DNA of 64,000 nt from Belliella pelovolcani (GCF_900156785.1 NZ_FTOP01000014.1:46466-110465), one strand, 5' to 3'. Positions 54,470 to 63,993 are shown, counted from the stretch's first letter. Translations and numbers: made by a program. The notes: a model not told the origin generated them from the sequence alone.

Positions 54470-55864
54470 ATGAGGGTAAAACAACATACTATTAAAAAAC
54501 AAGTCACCGTATCTGGTGTCGGGCTCCACACAGGAGTAATTTCAAACATGACTTTTTTGCCTGCACCTCCCAATCATGGATACAAATTTCAGAGGATAGA
54601 TATCGAAGGTATGCCCATCATCGATGCAGATGTTGACAATGTCGTAGACGTATCTAGAGGGACTACCTTGGAGCAAAGTGGCGCAAGAGTTTTCACTGTA
54701 GAGCATGTACTTGCTGCTCTTGTAGGTTTAGAAATAGACAATGTCCTGATACAATTGGATGGTCCAGAACCTCCAATCTTGGATGGCTCTTCGATACAAT
54801 TTATCGAGGCTTTGGACCAGGCAGGTATTGAAGAACAAAACGCCTTGAGGAGATTTTTTGAAATTCCTGAAAGCATCTCCTATCGGGACCCATCTAGGGA
54901 AGTAGAGATGGCGGCACTACCTTTGGATGATTACCGAGTCACTGTGATGGTGGACTACAACTCTCCAGTTCTAGGCTCTCAGCATGCCTCTATTACAGAT
55001 ATTAGCCAATTCAGATCTGAGATAGCATCATGTAGAACTTTCTGCTTCCTACACGAACTCGAAATGCTGTACAATCAGAACCTGATCAAAGGAGGCGACC
55101 TGAACAATGCTATTGTAGTAGTTGATAGAGTTGTCGAGGAAAAGGAATTGGCACATTTGGCAAAAATGTTCAACAAAGAAAAAGTAGAAGTTCGTAAAGA
55201 AGGCATCCTAAACAATGTGGATTTGAGGTATAAAAACGAACCTGCAAGACACAAGCTTCTAGATGTGGTAGGTGACTTAGCCTTAGTTGGAAGACCTCTG
55301 AAAGCTCAAATTCTTGCAGCTAGACCAGGTCATGCTGCCAATGTAGCTTTTGCAAAAAAAATAAAAAGAGCTATGGAAAAGGCTGGCCCAAGTCACATTC
55401 CATATTACGATCCAAAACTCCCTCCTGTGATGGACATTGCTCAAATCAGCAATATCTTACCACATAGATACCCTTTTCAGTTATTGGATAAGGTTATCTA
55501 CCTCGATGATACTGTTGTAGCAGGAGTAAAAAATGTCACCATGAATGAACCATTTTTCATGGGGCATTTCCCAAATAATCCCGTGATGCCAGGCGTACTG
55601 CAAGTAGAAGCGATGGCACAGACTGGAGGAATCTTAGTCCTCAGCACTGTAGATGATCCTGAAAACTACTGGACATATTTCTTAGGGATTGAAAATTGTA
55701 AATTTAGAAAGATGGTTATCCCTGGAGACACCCTAGTTTTTAAATGTGAATTACTTGCTCCTATAAGAAGAGGAATAGCAAAAATGAAAGGTGAAGCTTA
55801 CGTAGGCAATACACTCGTCTGCGAGGCCGTTATGACCGCAAGCATCGTAAGAAAAGAATCATGA
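54470..55864 (+). CDS. lpxC: Bifunctional LpxC-FabZ
   Basis: 464 residues. The LpxC half (about 1-310) has the zinc ligands in VEHVLAAL and HKLLDVVGDLALVG (His and Asp). The FabZ half (about 315-464) carries LPHRYPFQLLDKVIY and GHFPNNPVMPGVLQVEAMAQ, with the catalytic His and Glu. The fusion is a Bacteroidota hallmark. LpxC commits UDP-3-O-acyl-GlcNAc to lipid A by deacetylation; FabZ dehydrates beta-hydroxyacyl-ACP, so the fusion joins lipid A and fatty-acid synthesis. Overlaps lpxA by 4 bp. Confidence 0.97.
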   Translation: MRVKQHTIKKQVTVSGVGLHTGVISNMTFLPAPPNHGYKFQRIDIEGMPIIDADVDNVVDVSRGTTLEQSGARVFTVEHVLAALVGLEIDNVLIQLDGPEPPILDGSSIQFIEALDQAGIEEQNALRRFFEIPESISYRDPSREVEMAALPLDDYRVTVMVDYNSPVLGSQHASITDISQFRSEIASCRTFCFLHELEMLYNQNLIKGGDLNNAIVVVDRVVEEKELAHLAKMFNKEKVEVRKEGILNNVDLRYKNEPARHKLLDVVGDLALVGRPLKAQILAARPGHAANVAFAKKIKRAMEKAGPSHIPYYDPKLPPVMDIAQISNILPHRYPFQLLDKVIYLDDTVVAGVKNVTMNEPFFMGHFPNNPVMPGVLQVEAMAQTGGILVLSTVDDPENYWTYFLGIENCKFRKMVIPGDTLVFKCELLAPIRRGIAKMKGEAYVGNTLVCEAVMTASIVRKES

Positions 55865-56640
55865 TCAGCAAACTATCCCAAATACACGAAGACGCAGTTT
55901 TAGGTGAAGGTGTTCATGTAGATCCGTTTACCATGATCCATGAAGACGTCACCATCGGAGAGGGTACATGGATAGGTTCCAATGTCACTATTTACCCTGG
56001 GGCTAGAATTGGTAAAAACTGTAAAATTTTTCCTGGTGCTGTGATTTCAGCGATTCCTCAAGATTTGAAATTCCAAGGGGAAAAAACACTCGTTGAAATT
56101 GGTGACAATACAACGATCAGAGAGTGTGTGACCATCAGTAGAGGTACTTTGGACAAAATGACCACTAAAGTAGGAAGCAATTGCCTATTGATGGCTTATG
56201 TACACATTGCACACGACTGTATTGTTGGAAATAATGTAATTATAGCAAATGCCGTTCAAGTAGCTGGTCACGTGATCATTGACGATTGGGCAATCGTAGG
56301 TGGAAGTAGCGCAATCCATCAATTTGTAAAGGTTGGGATGCACTCGATGATTTCTGGAGGCTCACTTGTAAGAAAAGACGTTCCCCCATTCACCAAGGCA
56401 GCCAGAGAACCACTCAGTTATGCAGGCGTCAATAGTCTTGGTTTAAGAAGAAGAGGCTTTTCAAGTGAGACTATTAGTCATATTCAGGATGTGTATCGTT
56501 ACCTCTTCCTAAATAGCCTCAATAACAGTCGGGCCTTGGAAGAAATAGAAGTGAATCTCCCAGCTACCAAAGAGAGAGATGAAATTGTAAATTTCATCCG
56601 TTCTTCCGAAAGAGGAGTAATGAAAGGCTATATCCAATAA
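55861..56640 (+). CDS. lpxA: UDP-N-acetylglucosamine O-acyltransferase LpxA
   Basis: 259 residues. Hexapeptide beta-helix from the N-terminus (VDPFTMIHEDVTIGEGTWIGSNVTIYPGARIGKN), with the catalytic His in AYVHIAHDCIVG and the segment GMHSMISGGSLVRKDVPPFTKA, followed by the C-terminal helical part (GLRRRGFSSETIS). It transfers a hydroxy-acyl chain from ACP to UDP-GlcNAc, the first step of lipid A synthesis. Coupled by ATGA to lpxC-fabZ. Confidence 0.97.
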   Translation: MISKLSQIHEDAVLGEGVHVDPFTMIHEDVTIGEGTWIGSNVTIYPGARIGKNCKIFPGAVISAIPQDLKFQGEKTLVEIGDNTTIRECVTISRGTLDKMTTKVGSNCLLMAYVHIAHDCIVGNNVIIANAVQVAGHVIIDDWAIVGGSSAIHQFVKVGMHSMISGGSLVRKDVPPFTKAAREPLSYAGVNSLGLRRRGFSSETISHIQDVYRYLFLNSLNNSRALEEIEVNLPATKERDEIVNFIRSSERGVMKGYIQ

Positions 56641-56641
56641 T

Positions 56642-57268
56642 ATGGTTCAAATAGAGCTGGTTAATGCGTCAAAAAGGTTTCAATATGAATGGATATTCAG
56701 AAACTTGAGCATCAGTATTCCAGCAGGATCAAAGTGGGCAATCACGGGGAGTAATGGCTCTGGTAAATCCACTTTGATCAAATCTATTGCTTCCCTCAAC
56801 CCTTTGACGGAAGGATCAATAAAGTATTTTTTTGAAGACAAAGAAATTTCTGAAGAACAGATTTATCAATATTTGACTATTTCTGCTCCTTACTTGGAGT
56901 TACCCGAAGAGTTTAGCTTACTGGAGATCCTTAACTTTCACTTTCAGTTTAAAAAAGTTTTTCAAAATCTTTCTTTTGAGGAAATGATTGGAGAGATGTA
57001 TTTGGAAAATCATAGCCAAAAAACTATTAACCAATTTTCTTCAGGGATGAAGCAAAGACTGAAATTAGGGCTTTGCCTTTTTTCAGATGTCCCACTCGTA
57101 CTATTAGACGAGCCTACTTCCAATCTTGATGAAAAAGGGGTGAACTGGTACCTTGCGCTGATCGAGAAATTTGGTAAGGAAAGGACTATATTGGTATGTT
57201 CCAATGATCCAAGAGAATATACTTTTTGTGAAAATCATATACACATCGAAAACTATAAGTTAAAATAA
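56642..57268 (+). CDS. ABC transporter ATP-binding protein
   Basis: 208 residues. Walker A is ITGSNGSGKSTLIKSI, the signature FSSGMKQRLKLGLCLFS, Walker B VPLVLLDEPTSNLDE, and the switch His is replaced or shifted (LVCSNDPREYTFCENH). It is a lone ATPase without a permease gene nearby; the small size resembles the CcmA/heme-export class. It starts directly after lpxA (1-bp gap), so it is in the lipid A operon. Partner and substrate are unknown. Confidence 0.88.
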   Translation: MVQIELVNASKRFQYEWIFRNLSISIPAGSKWAITGSNGSGKSTLIKSIASLNPLTEGSIKYFFEDKEISEEQIYQYLTISAPYLELPEEFSLLEILNFHFQFKKVFQNLSFEEMIGEMYLENHSQKTINQFSSGMKQRLKLGLCLFSDVPLVLLDEPTSNLDEKGVNWYLALIEKFGKERTILVCSNDPREYTFCENHIHIENYKLK

Positions 57269-57328
57269 GTGTTTGATTCTTCAGCCATATGTTTAAATTT
57301 ACAAATCTCAAAAAATTACAACCCTATT

Positions 57329-57826
57329 ATGAATAAATTAGTACTTAACCTTTTATTGATTTCAGCTTTTGGCTTAGTGCTTTTTGGATGTAAAAAAGGT
57401 GATGATCCTGCTCCGCAAAAAACTCCCGAAGAATTGGCTATAGAAGACCTGGCTGGCAGTTCTTCTACCACATGGACTGTAGCTGGTGGCGGTACCGTCA
57501 CTAGGGATAACCGCTCAGAGACCAATATTTATGCAAATTTTGAATTAACTTTCGCTGCCAATCAAAACAGCAAAACTTATAATACAGTCAACGGTGGAGA
57601 TCTTTTCGATGGCTCAGGAAACTGGAATTTTGTAGGAACCGATGTTTCAAAATTCATTTTAGCAGGAACAAGACCTGCGTCCGGACCAGAAATTTCCTTT
57701 ACAAGATCGGGCTCGGACCTTATATTGACCTTTACAATTGTTGCGCCAGGGTCTGGTGAAAAAATCACTCCTCCGAATGGCGCAATCGCTGGCAACTATA
57801 GATTCGCTTTGAAAAGAAAGCCTTGA
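57329..57826 (+). CDS. Small lipoprotein, 165 aa
   Basis: From the ATG at 57329 (MNKLVLNLLLISAFGLVLFGC). The lipobox is LFGC, followed by KKGDDPAPQ, again the acidic signal for surface display. The mature part has SSSTTWTVAGGGTVTRDNR, SGNWNFVGTDVSKFIL and LILTFTIVAPGSG, beta-rich and Gly/Thr/Ser-rich. No recognised family; probably a lipocalin-like or Ig-like sandwich. It follows the ABC ATPase gene and precedes a strong terminator. Confidence 0.75.
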   Translation: MNKLVLNLLLISAFGLVLFGCKKGDDPAPQKTPEELAIEDLAGSSSTTWTVAGGGTVTRDNRSETNIYANFELTFAANQNSKTYNTVNGGDLFDGSGNWNFVGTDVSKFILAGTRPASGPEISFTRSGSDLILTFTIVAPGSGEKITPPNGAIAGNYRFALKRKP

Positions 57827-57841
57827 CCATAAATTAAAACC

Positions 57842-57891
57842 AAAACAACAGCGCCTTGATTCTATTGATGAAATCAAGGCGCTGTTGTTTT
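57842..57891. terminator. Bidirectional terminator with a 20-bp perfect stem
   Basis: A 20-base arm at 57842-57861, a 10-nt loop and its exact complement at 57872-57891. The core pair is GCGCCTTGATT and AATCAAGGCGC, with A-rich and T-rich ends. It lies between the convergent lipoprotein gene and mutS2. Confidence 0.92.
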
Positions 57892-57907
57892 TAAGCAATA
57901 CTTTAAA

Positions 57908-60298
57908 TTACGATTTTAGCTCTACAAGCGTCACTCCAGCTCCTCCCCGATCAGCATGTTCATCAGTTACTTTTTTTACCTGAGACATGTTACGAAGGAT
58001 ATTTCTTGTAATATCCTTGAGTATGCCATCTCCCTTACCATGTACAATTCTGAGGTCTTTGAGACCCAACATATGCCCGTCATCCACAAAATTTTGAACC
58101 AATGGCAATATCTCTTCTCCCCTTTTTCCTCTAATATCTAAATTGGGGGAAAAGTCCATCATCTTAGCATTGGGATCAAATCCTGACCTTCTGGCTATGG
58201 ATTTCTTCTCCTTCTTCATTTCAGAAGAGGATATCTTCTCCAGGCGCTTCAATTTGACATTAGACTTCAAATCTCCGATGCTGATCTCCACATCCTTACT
58301 TTTGATGGCAAGCACCTCAGCTACAGCACCATTATCCTTTAGCCTTACAAAATCCCCTACTTGAATATCTCCTCCTATGACCTTGATCTCAGGAGCCTTG
58401 ACCACTTCTTTTTCTGGTTTGACTTTTGCTTTGAACACCTCCAAATCAACTCTCAACTTCTTGGTTGCCTCTTTATCTGCTTTTTGTTCTTTGATAGACT
58501 TGATGGTGATTTCTATTTTTTTGTTTACTTCATCAAGTAGTGCCTTCGCCTCTGCTTTAGCCTCTTGGATGTATTGTTTTTTATTGGTGTCGATGGTTTC
58601 TTTTAGCTGCGTATACTCTTTCATACGCTGCTCCAGCATTCGCTCCTTCCTAGCATTCTCACTGACTAATTGTTCATACTTTACTTTTTCATTTTCAAGC
58701 TTGTTGAGCATACGATCATATCGGACACGTTCTTCCCCAATATTAGCTTTTGCATAGGCGATTATATCCTTAGATATGCCGATTTTAGAAGCTATCTCAA
58801 GCGCAAATGAGCTACCTGGCTTACCAATTTCAAGCTGATATAAGGGTTCCAGCTTATCTACATCATAGCGCATGGCTCCATTAACCAAACCCTGATTCTT
58901 CGAAGCAATCTCCTTGAGGTTACCATAGTGAGTAGTGATTACTCCGTATGCTCCTGACTTATTCAACTCCAAGAGAATTCCTTCTGCTATAGCTGCTCCA
59001 AACTGAGGCTCTGTACCCGTCCCAAATTCATCAATAAAAAGGATGGTCTTTTTATTGGCAAACTGAGTAAAGTACTTCATGCTCATCAAATGTGAGCTAT
59101 AGGTACTGAGATCATTCTCAATATTTTGTTCATCTCCAATGTCTATAAAGAAATTATCAAAAACAGTACATTTGGAATGTGGATCCACAGGAATTAATAA
59201 ACCACATTGCAGCATATATTGCAACATGGCCACGGTCTTTAAGGTCACAGATTTACCACCTGCATTAGGCCCAGATATCACTAGAAGTCTCCTATTGTGG
59301 TCTAATTGAATATTCAGTGGTGTTACTTTTTTTCCCTGCTGGGCTAGCGCAAACTGCAAAAGTGGGTGCTTAGCATTGTACCAGTCTAGTTGCTTTGCTT
59401 TTTCAAGAACAGGCTTAGCAGCGTTTGTTTTCAGAGCAAATTTTGCTTTCGCTCTGATAAAATCGACCAATCCCAAAAATTGAAATGCCTTTCTCAAATC
59501 TGGAATAAAACTTCTCAAGATATCCGTCAATTGAGTGAGGATTCGTTGGATTTCCCGACGCTCCATGTACTCCAAATCCTTGAGTTCATTATTGATATCC
59601 AATACTTCGGCTGGCTCGAGGAAAACCGTCTGACCGGTAGCTGATTCATCATGGATAAATCCTTTTATTTTCCGTTTGTTTTCGGCCAAAACTGGGATTA
59701 CCATCCTTCCACCTCTGATAGTAACAGATGCATCTTCTGGTGTCAAACCTTTGGATCTTGCATCTCTAAAAATCCTATCCAAAACTTTCCTAAGTCGACT
59801 TTCTTCATAAAGAATCTGGGAGCGTATCAGAGCCAAGTCTTTTGATGCATTATTTCTGATTTTTCCCTTTTCATCTATCACACGCTCTATTGCCTTCAGT
59901 AGCGTTTGATCCAGTTGGACTAGGCCAAGAAGTTGGTGTAGGTTGGGATATTCTTCAGAAAACCTATTAAAAAAATTAACACAGCCCACCAATGTGAATA
60001 AAGACAATTTGATTTCATGGAAATCATCCTCATACAAGAAAGTACCTTCAACCTTAGCTTTATCCAAATAGGGGTGAATATTGGTATAATTGGAAGCTGG
60101 AAAAGACTCACCTGAAATTAATATTTGTCTAAATTCTTCCGTTTGATCCAAAAGCCGAGTAATCAAACCCAGATCTTTTGAAAAAGTCATTTTATCAACA
60201 AAAGCAGTCCCTAAGGAGCTGGAGCATTCTTCTTTGATCAACTCTCTGATTTTATCAAAATTGATCTTTTCTTCAACACTAGTTGGGTAATTCATCAC
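57908..60298 (-). CDS. mutS2: Endonuclease MutS2
   Basis: 796 residues, typical for MutS2. The core/lever region spans about 1-300. The ATPase has Walker A SGPNAGGKSVTLKT, FFIDIGDEQNIENDLSTYSSH and ILFIDEFGTGTEPQFG. A coiled-coil clamp follows (about 520-630), and the C-terminal Smr domain begins NLDIRGKRGEEI and contains VHGKGDGIL. MutS2 acts on branched DNA or stalled ribosomes; the Smr domain carries nuclease activity. Its start overlaps the DUF4296 stop by 20 bp. Confidence 0.94.
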   Translation of the reverse strand: MMNYPTSVEEKINFDKIRELIKEECSSSLGTAFVDKMTFSKDLGLITRLLDQTEEFRQILISGESFPASNYTNIHPYLDKAKVEGTFLYEDDFHEIKLSLFTLVGCVNFFNRFSEEYPNLHQLLGLVQLDQTLLKAIERVIDEKGKIRNNASKDLALIRSQILYEESRLRKVLDRIFRDARSKGLTPEDASVTIRGGRMVIPVLAENKRKIKGFIHDESATGQTVFLEPAEVLDINNELKDLEYMERREIQRILTQLTDILRSFIPDLRKAFQFLGLVDFIRAKAKFALKTNAAKPVLEKAKQLDWYNAKHPLLQFALAQQGKKVTPLNIQLDHNRRLLVISGPNAGGKSVTLKTVAMLQYMLQCGLLIPVDPHSKCTVFDNFFIDIGDEQNIENDLSTYSSHLMSMKYFTQFANKKTILFIDEFGTGTEPQFGAAIAEGILLELNKSGAYGVITTHYGNLKEIASKNQGLVNGAMRYDVDKLEPLYQLEIGKPGSSFALEIASKIGISKDIIAYAKANIGEERVRYDRMLNKLENEKVKYEQLVSENARKERMLEQRMKEYTQLKETIDTNKKQYIQEAKAEAKALLDEVNKKIEITIKSIKEQKADKEATKKLRVDLEVFKAKVKPEKEVVKAPEIKVIGGDIQVGDFVRLKDNGAVAEVLAIKSKDVEISIGDLKSNVKLKRLEKISSSEMKKEKKSIARRSGFDPNAKMMDFSPNLDIRGKRGEEILPLVQNFVDDGHMLGLKDLRIVHGKGDGILKDITRNILRNMSQVKKVTDEHADRGGAGVTLVELKS

Positions 60299-60641
60299 TT
60301 TCTTTTACGTTCCCTTCTTTTTCGATTACATTCAATGAATCGATTACTCTGGCATAGACCCTATCAATAATTCTAGGTCGAGCCAAATAGTACTCTAAAC
60401 TCCTATGGAAAACTGAGTCTGACACTTGATGTTTTCGAAAAACTTCCTTCTCAAACATGGGGTACAAATTTCTTGATGAATCATAATTGATAGGTAAGGT
60501 GCTCACATAGCCTTCCGCAATATGAATATCTATCAGCATCCCTACCATTTGATCTTCATTGAGAACATACTCAGGCTTGGTTTCTTTTCTGCAAGACTGC
60601 ATGAAAAGGATGAGCGGTATAAAGAATAATAACTTTTTCAC
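60279..60641 (-). CDS. DUF4296-like lipoprotein, 120 aa
   Basis: GTG start at 60641 (MKKLLFFIPLILFM), lipobox MQSC, then RKETKPEYVLNEDQMVGMLIDIHIAEGYV, matching the DUF4296 pattern. The remainder is helical, ending in an acidic tail. A TAATTTTG motif (CAAAATTA, 60646-60653 forward) lies directly before the start, implying a very short leader. It overlaps mutS2 by 20 bp. Function unknown. Confidence 0.8.
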   Translation of the reverse strand: MKKLLFFIPLILFMQSCRKETKPEYVLNEDQMVGMLIDIHIAEGYVSTLPINYDSSRNLYPMFEKEVFRKHQVSDSVFHRSLEYYLARPRIIDRVYARVIDSLNVIEKEGNVKESDELPN

Positions 60642-60731
60642 GTTTCAAAATTAACACTTTAAACAGAGAACCACATATAAATTTTATTATTCAAAAGACT
60701 GCCTTAAATTAGACATCCGAAAACAACCTTC

Positions 60732-61610
60732 ATGAACCAACTACTCAAAAAACTTAGAAGATATGAAATCATGATCCGGAAAGTGGCCAACAACCACCTT
60801 CAGGGTGATTACCAATCCATTTTCAAAGGCGCAGGGTTGGAATTTGATGATTTGAGACCATACCAGTATGGTGATGATGTAAGAACCATAGAATGGAAGG
60901 TCTCAGCTAAAGGCCACGGGACCTTTGTCAAAACATTCAAAGAAGATAAAGATCAAAGTGTCTATTTCCTCTTAGATATCAGTGGATCTCAAGATATAGG
61001 TGCATCAGGAAAAAAGAAAATAGATAAAGGAAAAGAAGTTGCTGGCGTTTTGACCTTAGCGGCTATTTTTGAAGGAAGCCAAGTAGGACTTGTATCTTTC
61101 TCAGACCAAAAAGAAAAAATCATTCTTCCAAGTAAGGGTCCCAAGCAAGGAGTTAAAGTAATTCAAGGGATTTTTAACCACGAGAACAAATCACTAAAAA
61201 CAAACTTAAAGGAGATGTTCTCATTTGCGCTGAACTTAATCAAAAAGCGTAGCATCATAATTGTGATTTCTGATTTCATTGATGATGGATATGAACGTCC
61301 TTTTAAAGCTTTGGCAGAGAAACACGATTTGGTAGCCATTCAATTGACTGACCCTAGGGAATCCAAACTACCTGCATTGGGAATTATTCCAGTCTTTGAC
61401 AAAGAAGAAGGAAAAACAACCTGGGTAAATACTGCATTTGGATCATTTTCTAAGAAAATTACAGATACATTTACTACAGAAAGAGATTTACTCAAAAGAA
61501 TCTGCAAAAAAAACCAGATCAATTATCTTGAAATCGATACAGGGCAAGACATCGTATTGCCGTTAATCGAGTTGTTTAAGACCAGAAATAAAACCATGAA
61601 ACGTGGCTAA
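60732..61610 (+). CDS. DUF58-domain protein
   Basis: 292 residues. The DUF58 signature is clear: GLEFDDLRPYQYGDDVRTIEW, ending in the VWA-like YFLLDISGSQD, with a second part FALNLIKKRSIIIVISDFIDD. DUF58 proteins occur in Bat/MoxR operons linked to envelope and aerotolerance functions. No membrane helix is seen. It is the first gene of a three-gene unit. Its end overlaps the next gene by 8 bp. Confidence 0.9.
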   Translation: MNQLLKKLRRYEIMIRKVANNHLQGDYQSIFKGAGLEFDDLRPYQYGDDVRTIEWKVSAKGHGTFVKTFKEDKDQSVYFLLDISGSQDIGASGKKKIDKGKEVAGVLTLAAIFEGSQVGLVSFSDQKEKIILPSKGPKQGVKVIQGIFNHENKSLKTNLKEMFSFALNLIKKRSIIIVISDFIDDGYERPFKALAEKHDLVAIQLTDPRESKLPALGIIPVFDKEEGKTTWVNTAFGSFSKKITDTFTTERDLLKRICKKNQINYLEIDTGQDIVLPLIELFKTRNKTMKRG

Positions 61611-62490
61611 GATTACTAAACTTCTATTCTTTTCAATCCTACTATTCACTTGTCAGTTCAGTCAAGGACAAGAACTGAAAGTGGAGGGTTACTTCATGAA
61701 AGACTCTGCCAAAATTGGAGAGAAAATCCCTTATGTGCTTAAAGCAAAATACAGTCAAGGAATGAATGTGGTATTTCCCGATTCCACATTTGATTTTAGT
61801 CCATTTGTATTACTCGAAAAGCAAACCTTTATGAGTAATACCAAGGAGGATATAACACTAGATAGTGCTATTTATTATGTGTCCAATTTTTCCTTAGATC
61901 CAATTTCTTCTTTTTCCTTGCCCGTTTTTGAGGTAATGAAGTATGATAGTTTAGAATACTATCCTGAAGAGGCATCGTTAGCATTAAAGCTGATGATCAA
62001 TCCTCTACCTGAGCAGCTTTTATTTCAAGATAACAATGTCTATCAAACAATCCCAAAGAGCTTTAATTACCTTTTATTGATTGCTGTATTGGTAAGCATT
62101 ATCATCTTATCTCTAGTGCTATTTTTCTTCTTTGGAGAAGGTATTAAACGACAGTTTCAAATTTGGAATGAAAAAAGAAAATATAAGAGATTCATGCTTC
62201 GTTGGGAAAAAGCAGAAAGAACATTTGCTTCAAAACCCGACATGGATGGTGCAGATGAATTACTAGGATTATGGAAAACCTACATGGAGCATCTAAATAA
62301 CAAGCCATTTAGGGAATGGACTACTTTAGAAATATCAGCGTTCTTAGCCAATAAAGAAATAATCAAAGACTTCAGAGACATAGAAATGGTCATTTATGCT
62401 GGTAAGGAAGGGCAAGATATAAGCAAAGCATGTCAAAACCTCAAAGGAATCTGTGCTGAATCCTATCAACAAAAAATCACCCAAAAGTAA
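61603..62490 (+). CDS. BatD-like membrane protein
   Basis: 295 residues from a GTG at 61603. A signal peptide (to about FSQGQ) is followed by an extracytoplasmic beta domain (about 25-145, EGYFMKDSAKIGEKIPYVLKAKY), one membrane helix (about 150-175, YLLLIAVLVSIIILSLVLFFFF) and a cytoplasmic helical tail. This is the short form of BatD-type proteins common in Bacteroidota between DUF58 and VWA genes. It overlaps the VWA gene start by one base (TAATG). Confidence 0.75.
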   Translation: MAKITKLLFFSILLFTCQFSQGQELKVEGYFMKDSAKIGEKIPYVLKAKYSQGMNVVFPDSTFDFSPFVLLEKQTFMSNTKEDITLDSAIYYVSNFSLDPISSFSLPVFEVMKYDSLEYYPEEASLALKLMINPLPEQLLFQDNNVYQTIPKSFNYLLLIAVLVSIIILSLVLFFFFGEGIKRQFQIWNEKRKYKRFMLRWEKAERTFASKPDMDGADELLGLWKTYMEHLNNKPFREWTTLEISAFLANKEIIKDFRDIEMVIYAGKEGQDISKACQNLKGICAESYQQKITQK

Positions 62491-63536
62491 TGAGCGTTAA
62501 TAGCATCTCTGATTTCTTTTCTTTGTATTGGTTTTTTCCTGAAACCTTCAAAAGCTTTGATTGGGAAAATATCTGGGCGCTTCACTTAATATGGATCATC
62601 CCACTTTTGATGATCCTTAGAAAATTCGTGAAACTTCTAAAAAATCCTGTTTTAGAGCTATCTCTTCCAGGTTCTGTTGCCACCAATAACCCTTGGACTT
62701 ATCTCAGATTAGTTCCTACATTATTTTTCTTATTATCCCTATGGATGGTAGCATTAGCATTAGCAAGGCCACAAAAATCAAATGAAAGAGTAGAACAATA
62801 CACTGAAGGCATTGACATCATGCTTGTTCTTGATATTTCAGAATCAATGGACCTTCAAGATTTCCAACCAAATAGACTTGAAGCTGCGAAAGAAACTGCT
62901 ATTGATTTCATTAATGGTCGATTTGGAGACCGGATAGGCATGGTCATATTTTCGGGTGAAGCATATTCATTGGCTCCTTTGACAACTGATTATAATTTAC
63001 TGACAGATTTGATCAAAGATATTTCCTTCAATATGATGGATGCCAAAGGCACTGCAATTGGTAGTGCTATTGCTGCGGGTACAAACAGAATGAGAGAAGC
63101 AGAATCTAAATCCAAAGTAATGATCCTTCTTTCTGACGGGGAAAACAACGCAGGAAATGTAGACCCTATATTTGCTGCTGAACTTGCAGCAGCTTTTGAT
63201 ATCAAAATATACAGCATTGCAGTAGGGAAAGATGGCATGGTTCCTTATGGAGTTGATTTTTTTGGTAGGCCTCAAATGATTGAAAGTTATTTGGATGAAA
63301 CTACTCTGAGAGAAATTGCTACTATAGGAGGGGGTAAATTTTACAGAGCATCTGATGATAATGCACTCGAACAAATATTTGAAGAAATAGACAATCTAGA
63401 AAAAGCAGAAATCATTGAATCAAGATATAAAGAGACCAATGATTACTATCGAATTTATTTATTCTGGGGACTTTTATTCTTTTTCAGTTGGATGATTCTA
63501 AAAAGCACTTTCTTCAACAACTTCTTACTTGACTAG
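62490..63536 (+). CDS. VWA-domain membrane protein, BatA-like
   Basis: 348 residues. Membrane helices lie at the N-terminus (about 26-46 and 74-92) and at the end (about 320-340). The VWA domain between has the MIDAS motif DISESMDL, then ASPLTTDYNLL-type threonine (here LAPLTTD) and LLSDGENNAG, which completes the metal site. BatA-type proteins face the periplasm and are thought to act with BatB/BatD in envelope maintenance. No batB, batC or full-length batD follows; the operon ends here in the 117-bp repeats. Confidence 0.9.
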   Translation: MSVNSISDFFSLYWFFPETFKSFDWENIWALHLIWIIPLLMILRKFVKLLKNPVLELSLPGSVATNNPWTYLRLVPTLFFLLSLWMVALALARPQKSNERVEQYTEGIDIMLVLDISESMDLQDFQPNRLEAAKETAIDFINGRFGDRIGMVIFSGEAYSLAPLTTDYNLLTDLIKDISFNMMDAKGTAIGSAIAAGTNRMREAESKSKVMILLSDGENNAGNVDPIFAAELAAAFDIKIYSIAVGKDGMVPYGVDFFGRPQMIESYLDETTLREIATIGGGKFYRASDDNALEQIFEEIDNLEKAEIIESRYKETNDYYRIYLFWGLLFFFSWMILKSTFFNNFLLD

Positions 63537-63556
63537 AATTTTTAATCTATATAATT

Positions 63557-63800
63557 ATTGGTTGGTTGAGTTATTGGGCGAATTAGAGATTACAAGATTT
63601 TAAGATTGAAAAATTGGAAATTGGGTTGAAAGGTTAGAAAGTTTAAAAGTTAGCGGGGGTTATTTGATTTAGTTATTGGTTGATTGGGTTATTAAGGGAT
63701 TTGAGATTACAAGATTGGAAAATTGGAAAATTGGGAATTGAGTTGAAAGGTTTGAAGGTTAGAAAGTTAGCGGGGGTTAGTTGATTGGGATATTGAGTTA
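63557..63800. repeat. Tandem copies of a ~117-bp intergenic repeat
   Basis: Two copies, about 63557-63673 and 63675-63790. They share in order ATTGGTTG, TTATT, GAGATTACAAGATT, AAAATTGG, TTGAAAGG, AGAAAGTT and TAGCGGGGGTTA, then the start of a third copy (TTGATTGGGATATTGAGTT). Copies differ by substitutions and small indels. There is no open frame. The period is too long and irregular for CRISPR, and there are no distinct spacers. Confidence 0.75.
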
Positions 63801-63955
63801 TGATGTGAATTGACTGCTCGAAGAGGGTGGAATTTAGTTTAAAGTTTGGAAAAGCACGATATTGATCTTTTGTCTTATTTCTCCTATCTTCCTTCTACTT
63901 CCTTCCGCTCTTTACTCCTTTGCTAGCTTAGCGAGAGCAAGGGGCTATAAAACAC

Positions 63956-63986
63956 AAAAGCCTCTCAGTTTCCTGAAAGGCTTTTT
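63956..63986. terminator. Terminator near the right edge
   Basis: AAAAGCCTCTCAG, loop TTTC and CTGAAAGGCTTTT form a 13-bp stem with one mismatch and T-runs on both strands. It may end an rRNA operon entering from the right on the minus strand. Confidence 0.75.
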
Positions 63987-63993
63987 AATAATG

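Noticed and set aside
63557..63800. CRISPR array
   Set aside because: The repeat unit is about 117 bp and directly tandem; no short identical repeats with unique spacers and no cas genes.
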